Shown here piece after piece: positions 12,034 to 24,060 of a DNA stretch of 64,000 nucleotides. The stretch is from the NCBI GenBank assembly GCA_047967505.1, contig CM106540.1; one strand, 5' to 3'. A program made the translations under genes and the position numbers. The stretch comes from Dipteris shenzhenensis (taxonomy: Eukaryota; Polypodiophyta; Polypodiopsida; Gleicheniales). The notes under the pieces are model-generated. The model saw nothing but the letters and a program-made list of their open reading frames with translations, was not told the DNA's origin and made no database searches. Within the stretch, counting starts at the first letter, position 1, and every line of letters starts with the position of its first letter.

Positions 12034-12092
12034 CTCAGTAGCGTGCCATATTGGGGTGATGGAGGTTGCAGGTTCAAATCCTGCTATTCCGA
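12034..12092 (+). pseudogene. Plastid-type trnP-GGG fragment
   Basis: The last three quarters of a tRNA can be folded. The anticodon arm is 46-50/58-62 (offset 12000), with loop ttggggt and anticodon GGG (proline); one of its five pairs is broken. The T arm is gcagg / ttcaaat / cctgc at 12068-12084. The acceptor 3' strand is tattccg and the discriminator is A at 12092. The 5' acceptor strand and most of the D arm are missing. The wording is closer to a plastid trnP than to nuclear tRNAs. It abuts the broken end of the gypsy LTR, so it probably arrived as a plastid DNA fragment or filler. Confidence 0.5.
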
Positions 12093-13960
12093 ATGAATGA
12101 GGTTGGAACATACAGTTGTAAAGGCTAGTTGAAAGAAGAGGATGCATACAATGAGCACATATCAAAGCAGCAGCCCCAAGCACTGAATGGCCAGAAGACA
12201 AAGACGAAGACAGGACAGATTCCACAACTAATATTTGCTACTCTAGAGGGCGTGCCATAATAACACTCAGCACACGGGATATATGAACCAAGCTTCTTTG
12301 TCAATCTTACAAGAAGAAAGGGACCAAGATATCGATAGCCGAGGAACTCACACGAGCTCAATTGAACCACAAGGCAATGGGATCAGCCAAGGCCAAGGCT
12401 GCTAGGAAGGGCGGTATATCGTGAGGGCATGGCCCTCATCAAGGAGTTTAAATAAAAAACAAAAGACCCTCAGACTTAAACGATGTTGGCCGTGTACCAT
12501 CTTAATTTTCAGACTATAGAATGTAGGTACCTTATTAAATAGACTAAAAGAAAATACCAGAACAGCACAACAAAGACATCTACTTTCTAAAAGACTTAAA
12601 ATGACGATTCAAGTATAGAAATATGCTCTGAAAGATGCCAAATTAAGAATAGAAATCATATTCTTCTAAATATCACAATGACAAAAACCCTTCTTCTATA
12701 ATCATATCTCAGTTTGCAACAAGGTTGCAGTGTGCCCAACACTTCTACAACACGTTTCAAAGACATTATTAAGAAAGTTCACAATAGAGCAAAAGGTCAT
12801 AGATTGTTATAGAAAAGAAGCTTAATTTAAAGAAGGTGAGGATGTCTGCATAATAGCACATGAATCCTCTGAGACACTTAAACCAGAGGGCCAGACACTT
12901 CCAGACTTTCAAAAGCAAGAATCCCCTAGATCATACAGGTCGCTCAAGTAATTACGCTATCTCCAAGACATTGTGGTCTTTCCATAATACTCAAGATTGT
13001 CGAATGCTTAGGAGAACAACACAAGAAACACCAACTTCATAATATCTTTGACAACAATGGATGACGGATACAGGTAAGAAACTTTATTCTCTTTTTTTAA
13101 CTGCTTAGAGAAATCTTGGTCGAAATACAGTGAGGTTAGGTCAAGTTTCCAGGAAGGATAGGCCTTAAGAAAGTGCAGCATGAGAAAAGGAACAAACTAA
13201 AGCTTTCCCAGCATAGAATATGTTTTATCACCGATCATGGCAGGGATCCTCTATGAAAATATCTATTATTCCTGATCTTAACTACTGTCATTTCCGCAGT
13301 AACGCTTAGGTGTGCAATCAATTTACTGTTCTGTTCATAAGATGTAATCCGTGTCGAATTTGTAGCCGTAGTGATACGTGTATAGGCTTCCAGTGAGAGA
13401 AGGTTCTTAGAATTGAAAAGATATGGGTTGAAGGGAAGGATTGCTACATCACTCATCATGACAGGGATTCTCAACGTTCAAATAAATCTAAGCAATCTTA
13501 AGGAATGGAAGCCTAGTGCTGATGGGTCCCTGGGACACTAATTTCACTTAGGAGACAGCGCTTAAAATAGCTAAGGTGCGGGGCGGCGCACCCTACTGTT
13601 GTGCTTAGGCAGATCAAGTCCTTCCTTCTATGACCCAGAAATCCCTAATTTACTTGCACAAGAGCTCTTTCAATTTTGACCATCCTTCTATGGCCCAGAA
13701 TTTCCTAATTTACTTGCACAAGGGCTCTTGCAACCATGGGTATATATATTAAGAGAGCTCAGCATTGGCGAAGCAAGCCTCTCAAACTACCATAACTTTC
13801 TGTAATAACTCACTTCCATTCAACGTTCACCTGTCAAAACCAGGATGATTTAGTTACACCAAGAGTATTGAAAAAGCACCAAACCTATAAAACGAGTACC
13901 AGCTCGGTAATACATCAGAGAAGACGATCCATCCAAAGTGTACATTTTGCCAAGTTCTGC
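12093..13960. other. No recognised gene
   Basis: There are only short frames and no recognised domain. A 60-bp tandem duplication lies at 13621-13730. The right end is probably the 3' flank of the SMT2 gene. Confidence 0.5.
13621..13730. repeat. Tandem duplication, 60-bp period
   Basis: The units at 13621-13680 and 13681-13730 share ccttctatg, cccagaa and taatttacttgcacaag blocks. Confidence 0.85.
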
Positions 13961-13968
13961 AGAAGTTA

Positions 13969-13974
13969 TTTATT
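13969..13974 (-). terminator. Candidate poly(A) signal of SMT2
   Basis: TTTATT on the plus strand reads AATAAA on the minus strand, about 340 nt downstream of the SMT2 stop. It is a plausible cleavage/polyadenylation signal, unconfirmed. Confidence 0.35.
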
Positions 13975-14311
13975 CGGTTCAAGCGACAGGAAAAATACAA
14001 AAAATCGGTGCAATTTTAGCGAAGACACCGATTCATGAAGGACTCTTGACTCTTGCTGGCAGAGTCGTGTAGCACAATACCGCGTCTTGAAACTCGGACC
14101 AGTGCAGGCACCCGCTGCCAACTTGAATTTGGCGTGCGGTATGACGCCAAAGTAGATGTGCTACCTTAGCAGCACGTCTAAACATGGCCCCTGATGTGTA
14201 CTCGCGAGGGGCCGTTCGTCATCTTCCATGCCTCCAAATATATACTGAGGTTTCCAAAATCCATCACCTACCTGACTTCCAAGGGATGTGTTGAGGAAAC
14301 AATTAAGCTGA

Positions 14312-15400
14312 TCATTGGGCAGTGGCCGGTTTACGGCACAATAACAGGTGCATGGGGGTGAAGATGCCAGTCTCACCACCGCGTGTGAGGTACGCAGCAG
14401 TGTTAAACAACATCTCATGCACATCGACTACCCCCTTCGGAGCAATCCCAAGGAAAGACAGCAGTGCAATAACGATGTGATTCCTATAGTATGCGATCCG
14501 ACCCATCTTCAATCTACTCCACCAAGGATATGCAGGAGGTAGAGCTAGGTCTCTCTCCTCCAGCACCTCAAAACCCACCTCCTTCGCAATCTCCACGATT
14601 TGCTTGAAGTTCCTCAACCCAGGGAGAGCGTCACCGTGTTCAATGCCGTGTATAATCTCAACGTGCTCCGCATTATCGGAGGAGTACATTGGAGTCGTGA
14701 CCCATTCGTAGGAGACGTAAAGCTGTCCGGGTTTGAGAACCCTGAATATCTCTTCGTATACGTCTCGCAGCTGAGGGGCATGGCAGGTGGCCTCGATAGA
14801 GTACGCCCCATCGAAGCAGCAGTCAGAGAAAGGCATGCGCAGGTAATCTCCGCATACAACTTCACAGAGGTGATCGAGGCCAGCTTTCTTGTTGTGGCTC
14901 CGGGCACGACCTACCTGGTAGTCATTGATGGTGATGCCGACGACATTAGCGCCGGAGTAAGCAGCAATAGTGCGCATTGGGCCTCCGACTCCACAGCCGG
15001 CGTCGAGGACCTTATCCCCGTGCTTGATCTTGAGCAGATCGACAACCCTCTGCTCATGGAGCCGCGTCTCTTCGAGGTGAGACTTGCCGGGAACTGCAGG
15101 AGAGAAGTGGAAGCTCTGTCCCCAACCCCACTCGTAGATATCGGTGACGAGGTTATAGAAGGTGTCGACGAGCTTGGGGACGCGATCTTTGGCCTCGATC
15201 TGCTGGGGCTTATTGAAGAAGGCAGAGTATTCTTTGTAGTTACCGGCGACGTGCTCGCGAGCGATGGAGCCGCCACCGAGGGAAAGAGCCGATTTGCCGC
15301 GCTGCTCAGCGGAGCCAAGCAAGCACAGCAACCAGTAGATGCAGGCTGCGAAGGCAAGGGAAGCGAGGAGGAGGGAGAAGGCAGCGAGCTGGCTCGCCAT
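14312..15400 (-). CDS. SMT2: Sterol C-24 methyltransferase, SMT2 type
   Basis: The 362-residue protein is a complete plant sterol methyltransferase of the second-methylation class. It transfers a methyl group from S-adenosylmethionine to 24-methylenelophenol, which leads to C-24 ethyl sterols such as sitosterol, at the endoplasmic reticulum. A hydrophobic N-terminal anchor spans about residues 5-29. The family sterol-binding motif YEWGWGQSFHFSP is at 89-101. The SAM-binding motif LDAGCGVGGPMR is at 132-143. YSIEATCHAP is at 200-209 and YEWVTT at 231-236. The C-terminal sterol methyltransferase domain ends LLCRKPATAQ. The start is ATG 15400 in a good context (gccATGGcg). An upstream TTG at 15424 keeps the frame open but is not a normal start. 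The gene has no intron, as in angiosperm SMT2/SMT3 and unlike intron-rich SMT1. No disabling change was seen. Confidence 0.93.
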   Translation of the reverse strand: MASQLAAFSLLLASLAFAACIYWLLCLLGSAEQRGKSALSLGGGSIAREHVAGNYKEYSAFFNKPQQIEAKDRVPKLVDTFYNLVTDIYEWGWGQSFHFSPAVPGKSHLEETRLHEQRVVDLLKIKHGDKVLDAGCGVGGPMRTIAAYSGANVVGITINDYQVGRARSHNKKAGLDHLCEVVCGDYLRMPFSDCCFDGAYSIEATCHAPQLRDVYEEIFRVLKPGQLYVSYEWVTTPMYSSDNAEHVEIIHGIEHGDALPGLRNFKQIVEIAKEVGFEVLEERDLALPPAYPWWSRLKMGRIAYYRNHIVIALLSFLGIAPKGVVDVHEMLFNTAAYLTRGGETGIFTPMHLLLCRKPATAQ

Positions 15401-15645
15401 GGCTGAAAACTCTCTTGCTTGCAAAGAGCCTCTTCAGCGAAGAGCTTTCCGAAAGCTGTGTTGCCCAACTGTAAAATAGGAGCTTTGGAGTGGATGATGA
15501 GGCTATGGCCAAGCAAAAGAGAGAGAGATGCACAAGCAGAGCAAGGAAACATGAAGATGAAGAGAACCTTTTGTAGACGACAATAATGCTTTATTATTAC
15601 CACCACCACCTTAGATAGAAGAAGCACATTCCCACCTTTATGCTC

Positions 15646-15655
15646 ATATATATAT
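15646..15655 (-). promoter_or_regulatory. Candidate TATA box of SMT2
   Basis: A TATATATATA run on the minus strand lies about 245 bp upstream of the SMT2 ATG. It would give a 5' UTR of about 200 nt. It overlaps the start of a GT microsatellite, so it may equally be part of the simple repeat. Confidence 0.35.
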
Positions 15656-15711
15656 GTGTGTGTGTGTGTGTGTTTTCTCACCAAAAAAAAAAGTGTGTGT
15701 GTGTGTGTGTG
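15646..15711. repeat. Compound (TA)n(GT)n ... (GT)n microsatellite
   Basis: A TA run leads into about ten GT units (to 15673). After a short spacer with a ten-A run, about ten more GT units follow (15693-15711). It lies in the SMT2 promoter region. Confidence 0.95.
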
Positions 15712-18538
15712 CATTTGTGAGTGGTGGTGACATCCTTGGCCACATACTTTCCAAGAGGCCCGGTTGCATCAACTTGCCTCCCCTCCCCCCTCGCCCATGC
15801 TCTTGCCTCGTGTCTCCACATGGCCCACCCGTCACACCTTTCACAACATTTTGGGCGGACTGCAAGGTGAACCTCACCTCGAGTATTCCTCTCTCCCACC
15901 CTGCAAGTTGCTTTGATGATGGCAAGCCTTGCAGAATCGCTGGCATGTGCATTATAATGTACAGTGGGACTAAGATCAACTAGGATGGAAATAACCACTT
16001 TTCCTTCCATTTTTTATTAACCCATACTTTTCCTTCCGTTTTTAATAAACCCATACTTTCCCTTGGGGGCCTAAGGCCTTGGTCCAAGATTTGGGGAAAG
16101 TGCATTTATCCCATTTTATTCTGCTTGAGAATGGCTTTAGAGAAGATATTACAAAACCCATGCTATTCTCATCCTAAACCAACCCATATGCCAAGGCCCT
16201 TATAGGGACACATCAACCTTCCATTATACAGTGCATGAATGATATCAGTCATGGTAGCTTAGTAGTTGTAATCTGCACAACCCCAAAACTAGCTCAATTG
16301 TGCATTTTCTTGTAGCAATCAATGCCCTCCATGACGAAACGCGTATTCTTCAACTAAACCCAAACGCTACGACTATGCAATCTGCTTGTTCCAAGCCTTG
16401 CATCCAATGTTATAATGCTTTGTGTATGTACAGCCTAAGGAAAATGAGACTTTTGCTCCTAATTCCTTGAGCATGTGTGCACCTTGCAAGGTTCATGCTT
16501 TGCCTTTGCCTGACCCAAGAACTTCTGTAAGGCTAAGAGCTAGTATCATATCATCATTACCTAGGTCTAAGAGGCCATTCTTGTTGCTAATAAGTAAGGC
16601 CATCCTAATATCGACGGGTAGCAAAATAGAGCAGATCTCCAATGTGGTGTAAAAAGTCATCAACATTCACCTTGATATCCTTGAAATACCTATGACTTTT
16701 GACAAGGTGTCTTGTCATCTAACAACCTCCAGATTCCGTGTGACAAATTCCTCCCAATACGTTAGCAAGCCACGCAAGAGTGCTCCTCCTTGCCGATCCC
16801 ACATAATTTACTACTAATAGCCAACCTCCCCTCTTCTATCCACTCATTGGAATGTGCACTAAGGTTGGGCTGGACACTTGGAGGACTTGTTACCTAGAAA
16901 AATAAGCTGCTTAGATATTTCTAATAAAACATGTCCATCATAAACACCCTTAGTCTCGATGTAGTCTTAATTATTTTTGTAAAAAAGGGCTGCTATGAAC
17001 CCTTTCAAATCACCTTCCCTTAATGTCCATGTATTACTACTAGTTTAGTTCATTAATTAATCATCTAATGGTGTCCATACACCCCTAATCTAAAGGCCCT
17101 TAATCTCAACAAATTATTTCACACACTAAGCTAACCTAAAGTGAAAGGTAATTGAGAAGGCATTTGTTGTAAAATTTAGAAATTCAATTGGTTTATCAAG
17201 GTGTAGTTCCAAGTTTGAGATTTTCACGCAAAGGGGGGACATGAACTCAAGACATCCAAAGATGTTATGAAAGAAGTAGAGGATTATAAATTCTTACCCT
17301 CATAAGAAATAAGAGGGGAGTGGGCCCTTCCCCTCATAAATAGAGTTATGTCCTCATTAATCACCCTCCTCTTTACCCCTTCCCTTGCCTCTCCACCCCT
17401 TCGATCCTCATTTTTCCTCTAACTAATATACTTTGAATTGGGGGGACTTCGCCATTTACTTCAGTTTATTACGGTCCTTTCAAAATCAACTTTACCAATA
17501 AAACTATTGATTCACATATTGTCAAAATTTGACCCTCCCTTTACCAAAAGCTACTTTGTGACTCAAAACCATTGTCCCTTGTTTTAATGTGAATTAGATC
17601 CCCTCATCAAAAGCAAAATTTCATACCTCTTTCCCATGGTTGTTGCATGCATGGAGAGAGAGCCTTGATGGTCCCTCCTCTGCTTTTAAGCATCTTCTTT
17701 CACTTTATATTAAAAAGTAGCCTTATAGAAAAGCAAACCCAGAATTTCATTGCATTTGAAAAAGAACGTTGTTACTCTTTGTTTCTTCACTTCTTGCATG
17801 TGTCACTCTCCAACCAAGCCCACATCACCATTCAAGTCTTCCATACCTCCAACCCTTTCCCACTTGTATTACTTTAGGCATGCATGGATCTAGCAAACCT
17901 CTCAAAGCAGCATGCACTTTTGCCCATTTTTTGTAGTTGTATTTATTGGGATAAGCACCCCTAAGTAGAGCAGGTTTTTTTGTTTTTTAAGGTGCACTTT
18001 GGCAATGTTGAATTGCATTAATGTGTGTGCAATCATGCATACATATTTGCAAGCAAAGCACCATCGATACAGTACTAAGGAATAATCTTCCAAAGATGAG
18101 ATATTTTTAGCCACAATCACAAGTTTTGTAATTGACAAGGAACCAAATCTCACCTACCATACACTATCAAAAAAAGGACAATTCATTAAAATGGGACTTG
18201 TAACCTTCCTTTTGTATTTTCATACTAGGACAAAGCTTTCCATGGTCGCTTTTATTGGTAGTAAAAAAGGGCAATAAGTACAAACAAGTTAGAATGTAAT
18301 TAACCTATGGTATTTTGTTTCTTTTTTTAGAATATGCATTCTCCATCAAGTCACTTTGAACAAATAGTTATATTGAGACTTAACAAAAAAGTTACTTGTT
18401 GTTCTAGGATTATTTGATGCTCCATAATGTTTTGTAAAACTTTCCTACCATTTGGTCTTTTCATAAACAAATTTGTTGGTACTCTATGAAAATATTCCAC
18501 TTTACTTTTATAGAGAGTGCGCATGATTTTTAATATAT

Positions 18539-18640
18539 ACAATAAAGCACAAAAAGTGCAAAACATGCTACCAACATGTATATTGCAAGAACAATAAAGC
18601 ACAAAAAGTGCAAAACATGCTACCAACATGTATATTGCAA
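18539..18640. repeat. Tandem duplication, 52-bp period
   Basis: Two nearly perfect copies start acaataaagcac at 18539 and 18591. Confidence 0.9.
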
Positions 18641-19719
18641 CATGAAGGTTTTCTACATGCAATACAATGGCACAAAGTTTCCATGCCCTCTAGTTCTTAC
18701 AAAATTATTTTGATATTCTAGATTTTCATATCAAAGAGCACTTTCAAGGATACTTGCCAAAAGTTTTCTAGTGATATTGGAAGGAATTTATATGAACTAA
18801 TGTTGGAATGCAAACAAAGCTTAATAAGTTCCCCTAAGTGTTTTTTGAAGAAATGTGGTTGTCATGCTGATAAGCTCCTAGTTATGAACTCTAATCTCTT
18901 TAAAGTGGACATGCTTATGTTATCATTGTATATCAACTATGATGAGACAATTCTATTGTTGAAAGATCGAGCATCCTATGGACAAAGAATGAATAAGTTT
19001 TGCATTTTAAGACATTAGTGTACATGACGCATGTCTAGTTTTGTTGATGGGAATTTGTAGCCATGGTTACTTATTTAAATGAGATCTTAATGCATATATA
19101 AAAGGCATAATCTTTAGGAAAATCTTAGTGCATGCTTGAAACACCTTGATCATGTTAATTGCACAAGACCCTAATGTGTTTTTGAAAGCACTAAGGCATT
19201 AACCTTGAAAGATTATTTATGAGCGTGAACATCAAAAAATTTGTTGAAGGGATAATAAATATAGGTCACTTACTACATGCCAAAAACATCTTAGTTGTTT
19301 TAGCTATAAGTTACATTAGTGCATGTTAGAAAAAGGCTAAGGAATGAACCTTGAATAAAGACTCATTTGCTAAAATCTTAGAAATTGTATTTTAACCCAA
19401 GAGATGCCTTTGCCATAATCACAAGTCCTTAATAAATTGATATGAAACAAAAACCACACATTTATGCCTACGTATGATAGGAAAACTTCATAACTTGGGT
19501 CACTTAAGTGCTTTATATATATCATGTATTCTTAGCTCCTAGGACAAGTTCATATTTTCATTTGTGTGGTAGAATAAAAATAATAAATTGGTAAGGAAAA
19601 ACAACCAATCATGCTATTCTGGACCTATTGTTCTTAAAAGAGTTATGAATTCTCCTCGATTAATCTATTTTTTCCATCATAACATTTTGAACAAGCAACT
19701 CTATTAAAACTTTGTTTTT

Positions 19720-19777
19720 GTTGAAATCTATTTGTTATCAAAATAGATTTGTTGAAATCTATTTATTATCAAAATAA
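19720..19777. repeat. Tandem duplication, 31-bp period
   Basis: Two copies start gttgaaatctattt at 19720 and 19751. Confidence 0.8.
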
Positions 19778-19834
19778 TGTTTTTTAAATCATTTTCATAG
19801 ATAAGAGACAAGGAATAGTAGTGTGTTTCAAGGG

Positions 19835-22800
19835 TTTTTTTTTTTTAATAAGAAAAATGCCGGCATTTTTTAATAATCAAAATGCCGTGTATATTATGTG
19901 GGTAGTCAACCCAAGCAAAATGCAATGACCATGATACAAAACCTAGTCAACATGAGGGCTACTTGCCCGTGGCCCCCTATGCAAGCAGTGAACTCATTAC
20001 CCAATCATCAAATAGGAGTGGAGAACCAACATGTATCTGCGAACTACTAGGTCCTTTTCTTGAGTTAGCCAACTCGTGTCTCTCAGGTTAACCCTAACCA
20101 ATGCTAGGATGGCATACTCTCTTTGCCCCACGGGGACTTTGTCAATTGAAATACAATCATGTTTCTGACTTCCCACATGGGCATGCATATAGCAGATCTC
20201 AAGTATGGCCAACACAAAAAGTAGATGGAAAGCACAACACATCATCCATGAGGCCGAGTTTCCATTGTGATCCCAGGAAGCATTTTGCCATTAGCCCCAA
20301 GTTTCTGATGGCCGCCTCTACCTTGAACCAGACATCTCTAGTCACTACGCAGATCCATATTAGGTGCCGGACTAGCTCAATTGATTTACCACATACAGGG
20401 CAGCATGGATTCACCATGAATCTCTTAGCTAGCTTTCCTCTCAGAGGCAACCACTGGTTGATAATTTTCAACATTAGAAAGCAGGCTTTCCCCGCCACAC
20501 AGGCCTTCAAGATACCTTTTAGTATTTCCTTCTACCAGACTTTACCTCTCCTTAGTGTCCATTTTTTGTTCAAGTCAAGGACTAGAGATATTTCTTGCAT
20601 TAGTTGGCATACATTGCCTTGGCAGAGATCTTATGGAAGCATTGCTTCCCTACCAGCCATTGATTCGCCCTTTAGACAGGGCAAGCATTAGTTAGCCACC
20701 AATCAAGGGTATAGTCCAGCACTACACGAACTAGAACGGCTTCTTCATTTTTGAGCGAGAATTTGTCGCCCAGAGCTTCCACCAAGATCTAGTCTGCTTT
20801 GTGAGGATCCCATAGATCTAGCCAGACACGGATGCCTTTCTTAGAGACATTGCGGGGGCAAACGATATCCATCATGGCAAACAGCTCACCCCCTCACCGA
20901 GGGGCGAGGCTCCACCAAATGTTCTCCTTCATACTGGCATCTCCCTTCAGACCCCTCTGCCCTTTCCAAGTCATGCAACCCACACATATTTTCCATGTTG
21001 CCACCAACCTTGGTATCAGGTCGGATTCGATGATTGACACTGGGAATTGAGAGAACAACTGCTCGTACCAAGCTACCTCTTTCTAGGCTCCTACCCCTTT
21101 GCTATGCCCTTTGTTGATGAAAGACTTTGTCATCTCGATCCAAAGGAGCTTGCTTTTCCAGGAGCTAGGGAAACCATTTGGCAATTAGTAAAACATTTCA
21201 CCCTGATGTTGGGCACGCCCAACCCACCTTGGAGTGTCGGGACCTTAAGTGCTTCCCAAGGGGCACTTTCTTTTTTCCACGTTCCTCGGCCCATACGAAA
21301 CCTCTGGAGAGTCGTTCAATATCATTCCACTTGACTTCTTGAAGTTCCACACCGATGCCACGTAGGTCGTGGCTGCAAGAATATGCTGCATGACTGCTAT
21401 TCTTGCATTCTAGCCCATGCGGAGTCCCTGCCATCTTCTCAGCTTTTCCTCAATGACATTCATGAACCAATCAAACCTTTGGTGGAGTCCCGATGGGGGC
21501 ACCGAGATGCCTTATGACATTGCCTCATTGGACAATTTGCATCTATAGATCACATAACCACTTTGGGGGATGCCCGTAGTCAGTAACATTTTGTTCCAAT
21601 GGTCATAGACCCCAACGTGTTACAAAACCATTTGAGAATCCTCAACAGATCGGTGACACTAGACTCCTTCTTGATAGAGCTGGCCATAATATCATCCGTA
21701 GCGAGAGGAACTAGCCTCCTATTGGTAGACACACCCACCCAATGAATTAGACCCTCCCGTGTTGCTCTCTTGATCATCTTAATTCGGGGGACTGTTCCAA
21801 TTGCAAACAACAGAGGTGCAAGTGGGCACCCCTGTTTGATGAACCTTCTAAGTGGGAAGTTCCCCATAGCTCCTCCATTGATACATAAGATGGTTGAGGC
21901 ATTTGCAAAGAGACTCACCACCATTCTCAGGAATCCTGAACCCAACCGAAGTCTTTCCACTACCACCAAAAGGTAGTCCTAGCAGACTGTCATAGGCTTT
22001 GTCGAGGTTGAACCCCAAAAAAAGACTTTTTGAGCCAAATTTGCTAGGTATTTGAGTGCTATGGAGACGTTTCGTATATTCTCAAAGATGTCTCTGCCTT
22101 TGACAAACCTATTTTGCTCCTGATCCACAATGCTAGCACAAAATATCCCTAATTTTGAGTGAAAGGGCCTTCGTCATGCTACAATTTTAAATGAGGTGTT
22201 TAGCATGGTGATCGGCCTCCAATCATCGACTTTGAGGTAGTTTTACCGTTTAGGGAATAGCTTCATGAGGATTGCATTCACATCTACCATCAAGGAGACC
22301 ACCTCTATTGCATTGTTGGCAATATTAGCTAGGTCTTTCTTGACCAAGTCCCAAAATTACAAGTGAAACTCTATTGTTAGGCTGTCAGGGCCTGGGATAT
22401 GTCCTTGGCCAGGACTTTTAATGCTTCCTCTAGCTCGATCAAAGAGAAGAGTCTAGCCAGTACTATTCTTTGATATACTCCAAAGTCTTGCATTCAAGGC
22501 CTGTTAGGACCTCATCCGCACTGTCAACCGCCATGGAGTCCTTGATCGCCTCCTCACCCTCAATAGCCCCCAATTCCTTTAAAAAGGTGCTATTCACATG
22601 CCATAAGTTTGTAATTAGGTTGCCCTAAGCGTCTTATACCCTATCAATCATCTATCTAACTTGTTTCCTCTTTACTTGTTGGAAAAACACCTTCGAGGGG
22701 CAATCCCCCCCCAGCCAAGTTTGTCTGCGCTTGATTCTGGCCTCCTCAGCTTTTTCCAACTCAAAATCCTACATGGACCCTTCTGTCTCCACCAGCAAGG

Positions 22801-22850
22801 TGGCTAACATCTAATCTTGACAGTCCTAAGACATGCCTTGTATTGCGTAT
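19835..22850 (-). mobile_element. Decayed LINE (L1-like) on the minus strand
   Basis: Reverse transcriptase motifs are readable in broken frames. FLGFNLDKAYDS lies near 21990-22030, FIKQGCPLAPLLFAI near 21800-21850, and an ATDD-like site (LATDDIMASS) near 21685-21720. Downstream, at 20330-20480, is the plant LINE zinc-finger domain (WLPLRGKLAKRF, CCPVCGKSIELVRHLIWIC). A 12-T run at 19835-19846, read on the minus strand, fits a 3' poly(A) tail. The 5' end near 22850 is a guess, and the endonuclease part was not clearly seen. Stops and frameshifts are numerous. Confidence 0.75.
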
Positions 22851-22859
22851 GTTAGTGTG

Positions 22860-24060
22860 TCTCAAATACTTGCAAATGTTACAAATTGCTAGCATTGAAT
22901 TTTTGTAAGCACACTTTTCAAGAAAATTACAAATGTTAGAAGTTATGGACTTTCTAATCTAAAAAGGTGAGCACCAAGGAATTCACCCAATTTGATATTT
23001 TAAGATTAGTATATATTTACTTCTTTCAAAACAATCACCACAACTATGTTTTTTAAACATAGTAGTATCTTTACCAAACATCCACTAATTGTGTTTCTAA
23101 ACACAGATACATACAAACATAATTTCTTTATATTTTGTAAATAGTTTCAATTTTTGCTATGAAATACAATAAGATTGGGCTCAGAATATTTTCTTGTAAA
23201 ACATGTAAGCAGGTATCTATAGGAATAGTTTGAATCATGGTAGGGCACCACTCTATTCCAGCGTAGTCTTCTATTGATGTGATGTTTACATCATGAAGAG
23301 GGCTTATATGGAAAGCATTAAGATTTTCTGATGGAAACATTTCTGTGGGTTCCGGTCTAGGTTTTTTTTCAAAATTCCGATCCATCGGGTATACTAGTGA
23401 TAGGCAAATATTATCCGGATAGTATTTTGGATATATTTAGGCATAGTTAAATGCTTATAGATACAAAGGGTCACCACCTGTCGGGTGTACCTCTTCAATC
23501 CACGCTTGGAAACGTATGAGGGCCAGAACGTGATGTTTCGAGATTATGAGCATGGAGAGAGATTTTGATATACTGTTGTAAGCATTTTAAACTCCAAAAT
23601 GGATAGGCTTTCTTCCATATCTCTTGATCTATTCTTTTTACAAATCTGAATAGTGTTGTGAGTTTCTTATTGATATTCTGACAAAGTATTATATGCACTA
23701 TCCATAATGATATCCCACATTCCGTTTATGAGTTGTGCATTGTACTTTGAGGTTCTATTAGTCTGGAATACTTTTGCGGGTTCCATATGAACCCCAAAAC
23801 ATCTTGTTTTCTATCATGGTTCCTTGTTTGCCGATCTCTTCTCCCTGTCCCTTTCCCTCTCCCTCTCCCTCTTCTCTTCCCATTCTCCTCCTCTTCTATG
23901 AGTTGTCTTGAGTGTTCTCTTGTTTCCTATCATGATGCCTTTGTGATTGCCATTCCCTCTCCCTCTTCTTCGTTCCCCTCTTCTCTTCTGCTTCTCCTTC
24001 TCTTCTTCCTTATCCCCTCCCCCTCTTCCTCTCATGGGGTCATAGTCCAACAATCCAGAA
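22860..24060. other. Unassigned region with two minus-strand open frames
   Basis: The minus strand carries frames at 23128-23385 (85 codons) and 23495-23698 (67 codons). Their composition looks protein-like, but I cannot assign a family. They are in an AT-rich stretch. A pyrimidine-rich block (ccctctccctctcc) fills about 23840-24030, and the long plus-strand frame over it is low complexity and not believed. Confidence 0.3.

Larger units (their letters stand above)
15720..19834. other. No recognised gene
   Basis: This is AT-rich sequence with short frames only. Local tandem duplications lie at 15998-16054 (about 28 bp), 18539-18640 (52 bp) and 19720-19777 (31 bp). No domain, RNA gene or LTR was recognised. 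Confidence 0.5.

Noticed and set aside
12034-12092. Functional tRNA-Pro gene
   Set aside because: The 5' acceptor strand and most of the D arm are absent, and one anticodon-stem pair is broken.
14600-15406. 268-codon plus-strand frame opposite SMT2
   Set aside because: It is an antisense shadow of the SMT2 gene. The minus strand has full family motifs and this frame has none.
15401-15424. Upstream TTG start for SMT2
   Set aside because: TTG is not a normal plant start. ATG 15400 has a good context and begins at the usual position relative to the membrane anchor.
15644-16010. Overlapping frames on both strands upstream of SMT2
   Set aside because: They depend on the GT microsatellite and have no recognised domain.
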